A stretch of 6,368 nt of DNA from Nitrospirota bacterium. GTDB lineage: Bacteria; Nitrospirota; CAKKRA01; 9FT-COMBO-42-15. The notes below the pieces were generated by a model. That model did not search any database and was not told the DNA's origin. It saw only the letters and a list, made by a program, of their open reading frames with translations. Made by a program: the position numbers and the translations under genes. The DNA is taken from NCBI GenBank assembly GCA_016214425.1, contig JACRON010000044.1, positions 1 to 6,368 on the forward strand, given 5' to 3'. This document shows positions 1 through 4,882 of the stretch, in pieces. Positions within the stretch are counted from its first letter, which is position 1. Each line of letters opens with the position of its first letter.

Positions 1-803
1 ACTATCTCAATCCTTCTGTTCTGAGCCTTGCCTTCGTCAGTATCATTGCCTGCAATCGGCCTGAATTCTGAATATCCTGCTGCAACTAAAAGCTTTGGGT
101 CAATTTCTGCCTTATCCTGCAGGAACCTTGCAACTGTTGTTGCCCTTGCTGTTGAAAGCTCCCAGTTCGTAGGATACTTTGCCTGCAAGCCAGGGCCAAT
201 TGGCACATTATCTGTATGCCCCTCTATCCTTATCTGTTTGTCAGTTACCTTTTTCAATATGTCTCCAACCTTTTTGAGAACCTCTTTTCCCTTTGGTTTT
301 ATCTCTGCCTTGCCTGAGTCAAAGAGTATTTTTTCTACCATATTAACAGAGAGCTTGTCTTTAATCTGTGTAATCTTTATCTCACCCTGTTTGATTTCCT
401 GCTGCAGGTCTTTAACAAGGTTGTCATAAGTAGATTTTAGCCTTGCAACTACCTCCTCTTTTTCCCTTGCAAGCCTTTCCATCTCCATTGACAACTCGCC
501 TTTTGCATTTAGCAGCTCCCTGTTCTTCTGCATCAATTCAGCAATGGTCTTGGACTGGGCATCCTTGCTCGCCTTCATTGAATCATTGAGCCTTGAAATG
601 TCATTCTCAAGGGATTCAATCCTGCCTTTTAATGATGCAATCTGGTCGTTTAATGACCTGTTCTCTGCTTTTGCCTTATCAAGTTCACTTTTATAATTCT
701 CTGCCTCCCTCACCTTGTCCTGATACTTCCCTGTTGTTACAAAACAGCCGAAGAGGGTTGTTAATGAAACGATAACTACTGTAAATTGAATCAACCTTTT
801 CAT
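1..803 (-). CDS. OmpA-family peptidoglycan-binding lipoprotein with coiled-coil spacer (C-terminus cut by window edge)
   Basis: The gene is read on the minus strand from the ATG at 803-801. It gives 267 complete codons and runs off the left edge, probably only a few residues short of its end. The start is supported by AGGAG (814-810) six bases upstream. Residues 1-20 form a lipoprotein signal: Lys2/Arg3, a hydrophobic stretch, then LFGC with Cys20 as the likely lipidated residue. Residues about 27-150 are charged, Leu/Ile-spaced and rich in Glu/Lys, typical of a long coiled coil. Residues about 155-267 are an OmpA/MotB-type domain: ILFDSGKAEIKP near 159, EGHTDNVPIG near 194, NWELSTARA near 213, GYSEFRP near 243, and AQNRRIEI near 260. 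The family binds peptidoglycan non-covalently and tethers the outer membrane to the wall. The domain resembles MotB, but the N-terminal hydrophobic segment has no Asp and ends in a lipobox, so a stator role is unlikely. It is transcribed divergently from the signalling operon, so a functional link is only possible. Confidence 0.9.
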   Translation of the reverse strand, partial: MKRLIQFTVVIVSLTTLFGCFVTTGKYQDKVREAENYKSELDKAKAENRSLNDQIASLKGRIESLENDISRLNDSMKASKDAQSKTIAELMQKNRELLNAKGELSMEMERLAREKEEVVARLKSTYDNLVKDLQQEIKQGEIKITQIKDKLSVNMVEKILFDSGKAEIKPKGKEVLKKVGDILKKVTDKQIRIEGHTDNVPIGPGLQAKYPTNWELSTARATTVARFLQDKAEIDPKLLVAAGYSEFRPIAGNDTDEGKAQNRRIEI

Positions 804-863
804 AACATTCTCCTTTCCTGTATTGGGATTTTATCCACCCTCCATTGATATTTTATTTACTAA

Positions 864-892
864 ATATTACATTAATAAAAAAATGTTTGCAA
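864..892 (-). promoter_or_regulatory. Predicted sigma-70-type promoter for the OmpA-family lipoprotein
   Basis: On the minus strand, TTGCAA (892-887, 4/6 match to the -35 consensus) is followed after exactly 17 bases by TAATAT (869-864, 4/6 match to the -10 consensus). Transcription would begin around 857, giving a leader of roughly 54 bases with the AGGAG ribosome site before the ATG. The spacing is ideal, but the region is AT-rich and such matches arise by chance. Confidence 0.5.
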
Positions 893-944
893 CAGTAAAG
901 TAGCTGATCTTTAACAGGGCTTTCTCATTATTTTTTCTTATGTT

Positions 945-959
945 ATACAAATTTTGTAT
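945..959. promoter_or_regulatory. Perfect 15-bp palindrome, candidate operator
   Basis: ATACAAA-T-TTTGTAT is a perfect 7-1-7 inverted repeat. An extra TATAC follows at 961-965, so GTATCTATAC (956-965) forms a second, overlapping 4-2-4 palindrome. The site sits about 25 bases upstream of the predicted plus-strand -10 element and about 50 bases upstream of the minus-strand -35 element, a usual place for a dimeric regulator acting on one or both promoters. No run of T follows a GC-rich stem, so it is not a terminator. The binding protein is unknown. Confidence 0.4.
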
Positions 960-984
960 CTATACCCCACTTTTTTTGAAAATC

Positions 985-993
985 TGGTATAAT
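985..993 (+). promoter_or_regulatory. Predicted extended -10 promoter for the signalling operon
   Basis: TGGTATAAT matches the extended -10 consensus TGnTATAAT perfectly. No good -35 hexamer lies 16-18 bases upstream (CCCCAC at 965-970), which extended -10 promoters can tolerate; the palindrome ending at 959 is near the -35 zone. Transcription would start near 1000, leaving a leader of about 190 bases before the ATG at 1191. A second candidate lies at 1074-1102. Confidence 0.45.
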
Positions 994-1073
994 TAACTAT
1001 CAAGAAATCCCAATGCGGCTCTAAGTTATCATGTCATTAAACATAGTTCATATCTAAGCAGTTCTACTCTTTA

Positions 1074-1102
1074 TTGATTCAGGTTTTTTTAGGTTCTAAG
1101 AT
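1074..1102 (+). promoter_or_regulatory. Alternative weak sigma-70-type promoter for the signalling operon
   Basis: TTGATT (1074-1079, 4/6 match) and TAAGAT (1097-1102, 4/6 match) are separated by exactly 17 bases. Transcription would begin near 1109, giving a shorter leader of about 80 bases. It could be the only promoter, a second one, or chance in AT-rich sequence. AGGTT direct repeats overlap its spacer and initiation region. Confidence 0.25.
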
Positions 1103-1178
1103 TAGGTTTTTGGAAGCTGGGTCATCATTATTAGAAAAAACAAAATATGATGAAGCATAATTGATTGAGGCAGCTAAG

Positions 1179-1184
1179 AGGAGG
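1179..1184 (+). promoter_or_regulatory. Ribosome binding site deciding the start of the binding-protein gene
   Basis: AGGAGG, a full Shine-Dalgarno match, ends six bases before the ATG at 1191. It decides against the in-frame TTG at 1161, which would put this site inside the coding sequence and move the lipoprotein signal ten residues inward. Confidence 0.85.
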
Positions 1185-1190
1185 AAGATT

Positions 1191-2165
1191 ATGAGAAAGG
1201 CAAAATTCTTATGTGTAATTTTGTTAATCATGATTCTGATTTCAGGCTGTGCCAAGAAGGAGCAGAGGCCAATAAAGATAAGCATAAATGTCTGGCCTGG
1301 TTATGCCCATGCCTTTATTGCAAAGGAAAAGGGTTTTTTTAAGAAGAATAATGTTGATGTTGAATTAATGCTAAAAAAGAACATTACTGAATCTGCAGAG
1401 TTATATAAGAATGGAGAGGTTGACGGATTCTTTGATGTGCTTGCAGATGTTATCATGTTTAATTCAGAGGGGATTACAACTAAGGTGGTTTATGTCTCTG
1501 ACTATTCAGATGCAGGGGATGTGATAATCGGAAGGGCAGATGTGAAATCAATAGCAGGCCTTAAAAGCAGGGTTGTAAGTTTTGAAGGGGTGAATACATT
1601 TTCACATATCTTTGTCCTTAAAACATTAGAGAAGGCAGGATTAAAAGAGGCTGATGTGCGGTTTGAAAATATCCCTGCTCTTGATGTATTGACTGCTCTG
1701 GAGCAGAGGAAGATTGATGCAGGCCACACATGGGAGCCTGTAACCTCGCAGGCATTGAAAAAGGGTTATAAGAGATTGGCAAAGGCAGGGGACATCCCCG
1801 GCATTATATCAGATGTTCTGGCGTTTAATACAAAGATAATCAAAGAGAGGCCTGATGATATAAAGCGGATAATTAAATCATTGGCGGAGGCAAAGGCATT
1901 TGTTTTTTCAAACAGGGAAGAGGCAATGAAGATTATGGCAAAGGCAGAGGAGATGTCTGTTGAGGAGATGGAGGGCGGGTTTAATGATGTCCGCCATCTT
2001 GATTTAAAAGAGAATGTTGAAGTAATGGGAAAGAAAGGCGCAGCATCTTTGCACAGCTTTGGTGAAGGCATTGCAGATTTTTATTTTAAGAGAGGGCAGT
2101 TGTCAAAGATGCCGAATATTGACGAGGTTATTGAGCCGAGATTTGTTAATGAATTAGTTAGGTAA
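1191..2165 (+). CDS. NMT1/SsuA-type periplasmic substrate-binding lipoprotein
   Basis: The 324-residue product begins with Arg2-Lys3-Lys5, a hydrophobic core and the lipobox LISGC, with Cys20 the predicted lipidated residue. The start ATG follows a full AGGAGG. The mature part opens with KISINVWPGYAHAFIAKEKG and then GFFKKNNVDVEL, the first lobe of NMT1/SsuA/TauA-type binding proteins, which carry sulfonates, nitrate, thiamine precursors or other small ligands. Other family-like stretches are GEVDGFFDVLADV (about 75-87), KSRVVSFEGVNTFSHIFVL (about 125-143), the second-lobe segment LTALEQRKIDAGHTWEPV, and the C-terminal helices with KERPDDIKRIIKSLAEA. The ligand cannot be read from the sequence. 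Normally such a protein feeds an ABC permease and ATPase, but neither is nearby. Instead a sensor kinase starts 25 bases after its stop codon, so a sensory role is plausible. Eleven of fourteen Arg codons are AGA/AGG, like the first part of the kinase gene. Confidence 0.88.
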   Translation: MRKAKFLCVILLIMILISGCAKKEQRPIKISINVWPGYAHAFIAKEKGFFKKNNVDVELMLKKNITESAELYKNGEVDGFFDVLADVIMFNSEGITTKVVYVSDYSDAGDVIIGRADVKSIAGLKSRVVSFEGVNTFSHIFVLKTLEKAGLKEADVRFENIPALDVLTALEQRKIDAGHTWEPVTSQALKKGYKRLAKAGDIPGIISDVLAFNTKIIKERPDDIKRIIKSLAEAKAFVFSNREEAMKIMAKAEEMSVEEMEGGFNDVRHLDLKENVEVMGKKGAASLHSFGEGIADFYFKRGQLSKMPNIDEVIEPRFVNELVR

Positions 2166-2190
2166 TAATTACTTTAGCGTCTAACCAACA

Positions 2191-4422
2191 ATGCTGCGAA
2201 TAAAGCCGATAAGTTTTAAGATAAAGCTCACATTATTAATGCTTGGGATAACCCTTGCCCTCGGCATTTCTATTTTCTATATTGTCTATGTATCAAATGC
2301 TAAAACATTAGAAGTGCAGATAACGAGAAGACTGGAGGGCATGGCACAGATTACAATTGATGCGATAGACAGGATGTTATATGAAAGATTTACAAACATA
2401 AGTTTGATAGCGAGCGACCCGATAATCAGCTCAAGAATATCTTCCCCTGAGCTGCTTACCAAAAGATTAATAGAATACCGCAATGTATATAAGACCTATG
2501 CCTCTCTATCCTTCTTTGACCTAAACAGGATAAGGATAGCAGATACCAGCATGATGCATTTGGGCAGGCAACATGCTGCAGTACAGTGGTCAAAAGATGC
2601 AATTGATAATAAAAGAGTAAGTATTGCATCTGACATCAGATTAGCAGAGGATCTAAAGATTATTGTTATTTATTTTGCATCTCCTGTTAAGGATAAAAAT
2701 GGAAATGTATTCGGGGTAGTAGTTGCGAGGATGCCTATTGGCAAGTTATATGACATAACAGGCAAAGCCGCAGGCATTCACGGAGAAGATACCAGTGTGG
2801 ATCTGGTAGATAAAAATGGATTGCTGCTTTTTTCAGGCTATAACAGAAAAGGGATTTTAAAGGAGAATTTTGACGAATGGGAAACTATAGAAAAGTCTAT
2901 GATGAATAAAAAAGTTGGGAGCATAAGAAGATATTCGCACCATATGGGGCTTAAAGAGGAGAATATTACAGTTTTTGCCAACGAAGAGGGCTATCAGGAC
3001 TTTAAGGGAAATGGCTGGACTTTGATTATGCACATTCCAACGGCAAAGGCCTTTGCCCCTGCTGTTGAATTAAGGGACAGGGTTATTGCTGTTTCCTTGC
3101 CGATTATTATCTTTTCAATCTTTATTGTATTGTTTTTTGCCAACTCTGTTGTGAAGCCAATAATACAACTGCGGGATGCAGCAGCAGAGGTTGGCAGAGG
3201 GAATCTTGGGATAGAGCTGAAAATAAAATCCAGAGATGAAATAGGAGAGCTGACTGATAGTTTCAATAAGATGTCAAAGAGCCTTCAGGAGACTACTGTT
3301 TCAAGGGATTATGTGGATAACATTGTTAGAAGTATGGCTGAAACGCTTATAGTTGCAAGCCTTGACGGCGCTATTAAAACAGCCAACAGATCTGCCCTTA
3401 AACTCCTTGGTTACAGGGAAGAAGAGTTGGTAGGAAAGCCTGTTAATATGATTTTCACTGCAGAAGAAAGATTATTCAAAGAGTATGACTTAAATAATTT
3501 AATAAAAATAGATTCTATTAGAGACACGGAAAAGATTTATGTTGCAAAGAACAGGAGAAAAATACCAGTTCTTTTTTCTGCAGCAATTTTGAGTGATAAT
3601 AATGGCATGCCTCAGGGTATTGTATGTGTTGCACAGGACATTACAGAGATTAAGAGCGCAAATGAGCGGCTGCAGAAATTTTCCAATGAATTGCAGAGGA
3701 GCAATAAGGAGCTTGAGCAGTTTGCATATATAGCATCGCACGATTTGCAGGAGCCTCTGCGAAAAATCAAGGCATTCGGCGAGAGGCTTAAAGCCAAAAT
3801 CAGCAATGCGCTTGACGCCCAAAACCGCGATTACCTTGAGCGTATGCAGAATGCAGCAGAACGGATGGAGGGGCTGATTAATGGCCTGCTGACCTTCTCC
3901 CGCGTTACCACCAGTGCGCAGCTCTTTGTTTCTGTTGACCTTAAAAAAGTGGTTCAGGATGTAATTTCAGATCTGGAAGTTCGTTTAGAGCAGACGCATG
4001 GCTGCATTGAAGCAGACACCCTTCCTGTAATTGATGCTGACCCGCTGCAGATGCGCCAGTTGTTTCAAAACCTTCTCAGCAATGCGCTGAAATTTCATAA
4101 GAAGAATGAACCCCCTCTGGTAAAGGTATACAGCAGTCTTTTGAAAGGCATGGCTGACAAGGCTCTTTCTAATAATGAATTCTGCCAGATTATTGTGGAA
4201 GACAATGGCATCGGTTTTGACGAGAAATATCTTGACCGCATCTTTGGCGTCTTTCAGAGGCTGCACAGCCGCAGCGAATATGAAGGGACAGGCATAGGCC
4301 TTGCTGTCTGCCGCAAGATTGTTGAGCGTCATGGCGGAACCATTACAGCAAAAAGCAGTGTGGGTCAGGGAGCGATGTTTATTGTTGGCCTGCCTGTTAA
4401 GCAAAAAGGAGGAAAGATATGA
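2191..4422 (+). CDS. Membrane sensor histidine kinase, dCache-HAMP-PAS-HisKA-HATPase
   Basis: The 743-residue inner-membrane kinase has TM1 at about 10-34, a periplasmic dCache-like sensor at about 35-297 (including SLSFFDLNRIRIADTS and FASPVKDKNGNVFGVVVAR), TM2 at about 298-317, HAMP at about 318-370, and PAS at about 371-488 ending VAQDITEIK. A short coiled coil (about 487-510) leads to the HisKA dimerisation helices with phospho-acceptor His517 in ASHDLQEPLRKI. The ATPase domain has the N box NLLSNALKF (Asn631), G1 DNGIGFD (671-677), the F box, G2 GTGIGLAV (699-706) and G3 GQGAMF. All catalytic motifs look intact, and it carries no receiver of its own. The HisKA type resembles cyanobacterial Cph1-like kinases, which pair with single-domain Rcp1 regulators such as the one encoded next. 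The ATG at 2191 keeps the basic N-terminus before TM1 but lacks a clear Shine-Dalgarno, so coupling to the upstream gene is possible. Arg codon use changes sharply near codon 505-524. Confidence 0.93.
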   Translation: MLRIKPISFKIKLTLLMLGITLALGISIFYIVYVSNAKTLEVQITRRLEGMAQITIDAIDRMLYERFTNISLIASDPIISSRISSPELLTKRLIEYRNVYKTYASLSFFDLNRIRIADTSMMHLGRQHAAVQWSKDAIDNKRVSIASDIRLAEDLKIIVIYFASPVKDKNGNVFGVVVARMPIGKLYDITGKAAGIHGEDTSVDLVDKNGLLLFSGYNRKGILKENFDEWETIEKSMMNKKVGSIRRYSHHMGLKEENITVFANEEGYQDFKGNGWTLIMHIPTAKAFAPAVELRDRVIAVSLPIIIFSIFIVLFFANSVVKPIIQLRDAAAEVGRGNLGIELKIKSRDEIGELTDSFNKMSKSLQETTVSRDYVDNIVRSMAETLIVASLDGAIKTANRSALKLLGYREEELVGKPVNMIFTAEERLFKEYDLNNLIKIDSIRDTEKIYVAKNRRKIPVLFSAAILSDNNGMPQGIVCVAQDITEIKSANERLQKFSNELQRSNKELEQFAYIASHDLQEPLRKIKAFGERLKAKISNALDAQNRDYLERMQNAAERMEGLINGLLTFSRVTTSAQLFVSVDLKKVVQDVISDLEVRLEQTHGCIEADTLPVIDADPLQMRQLFQNLLSNALKFHKKNEPPLVKVYSSLLKGMADKALSNNEFCQIIVEDNGIGFDEKYLDRIFGVFQRLHSRSEYEGTGIGLAVCRKIVERHGGTITAKSSVGQGAMFIVGLPVKQKGGKI
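4407..4412 (+). promoter_or_regulatory. Ribosome binding site inside the 3' end of the kinase gene
   Basis: AGGAGG lies within the last codons of the kinase gene, six bases before the ATG at 4419 and nine before the second ATG at 4422. The better spacing favours 4419, whose ATGA overlaps the kinase stop codon TGA (4420-4422), a classic translational-coupling arrangement. Confidence 0.8.
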
Positions 4423-4874
4423 TGAAGCAAGGGTCACCTATTACAATTTTAATGGCTGAAGACGATGAAGAGGACAGGATGCTGACTAAGGAGGCTTTTG
4501 AAGAGGTTAAATTGGTCAATGACCTGCGTTTTGTTAAGGATGGCGAGGAATTAATGGATTATCTCTATCAGAAAGGTGGTTACTCCAATCCGGGGAATGC
4601 CCCCAGACCAGGCCTGATACTCCTTGACCTTAACATGCCCAAAAAAGACGGCCGTGAAGCCCTCAAAGAGATTAAGGGCGACTCAAAACTTCGGCAGATT
4701 CCCATTGTGGTGCTTACAACCTCAAAATCAGAAGAGGATATCTTCAGGACATACGACCTTGGCGTAAATTCATTTATTACAAAGCCTGTTTCATTTATAT
4801 CATTAGTGGCTATTGTAAAAACCCTTTCAGAATATTGGTTTGAGATTGTTGAGCTGACTCCAAAAAAAGATTAG
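4419..4874 (+). CDS. Single-domain Rcp1-type response regulator
   Basis: The 151-residue protein is a stand-alone receiver domain with no output domain. The acidic pocket is Glu14-Asp15-Asp16 in MAEDDEEDR, the phospho-acceptor is Asp70 in LILLDLNMPKKDG, the switch Thr is Thr100 in VVLTTSKS, and the conserved Lys is Lys122 in FITKPVSF. The insert DYLYQKGGYSNPGNAPRP before the phosphorylation strand is characteristic of Rcp1-like regulators, which partner Cph1-type kinases. The gene overlaps the kinase stop by four bases and has its own strong ribosome site, so the kinase upstream is the likely phosphodonor. It could act as a phosphate shuttle or sink, or regulate a partner by direct binding; it binds no DNA through any visible domain. 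The start could instead be the second ATG at 4422, one residue shorter. Confidence 0.93.
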   Translation: MMKQGSPITILMAEDDEEDRMLTKEAFEEVKLVNDLRFVKDGEELMDYLYQKGGYSNPGNAPRPGLILLDLNMPKKDGREALKEIKGDSKLRQIPIVVLTTSKSEEDIFRTYDLGVNSFITKPVSFISLVAIVKTLSEYWFEIVELTPKKD

Positions 4875-4882
4875 GCATTGAT

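Larger units (their letters stand above)
804..1190. other. Divergent intergenic region between the lipoprotein gene and the signalling operon
   Basis: This 387-base AT-rich stretch contains no supported coding sequence; all frames are broken by stops or give only shadow reading frames. It separates two divergently transcribed genes and holds promoter-like elements for each direction, a perfect palindrome at 945-959, and a leader for the plus-strand operon. In the leader, AGGTT recurs at 1081, 1091 and 1104, and TCATCAT (1122-1128) pairs with ATGATGA (1147-1153) across an 18-base loop. That hairpin is AT-rich and probably weak. I recognise no known riboswitch consensus, tRNA or small RNA, and no clear intrinsic terminator. 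Confidence 0.7.

Noticed and set aside
28..429. Plus-strand open frame of 133 codons in the left part of the window
   Set aside because: It lies antisense to the OmpA-family gene, whose conserved motifs on the minus strand are unmistakable; the plus-strand product has no recognisable features.
976..993. TTGAAA (976-981) as the -35 partner of TATAAT (988-993)
   Set aside because: Only six bases separate them, far short of the 16-18 needed; the -10 element is better explained as an extended -10 promoter.
1145..1157. A 13-base match between the leader (1145-1157) and the start region of the Rcp1-type gene (4417-4429)
   Set aside because: A match of this length is about what chance allows in a 6-kb AT-rich window, and the leader copy encodes only five codons before a stop.
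1161..1190. TTG at 1161 as an earlier start for the binding protein
   Set aside because: The full AGGAGG at 1179-1184 would then be inside the gene, and the ten extra residues would spoil the compact lipoprotein signal that begins at the ATG at 1191.
1079..4437. Minus-strand open frames overlapping the binding-protein and kinase genes
   Set aside because: They overlap intact, motif-rich plus-strand genes, have no ribosome sites or recognisable domains, and match codon-shadow expectations.
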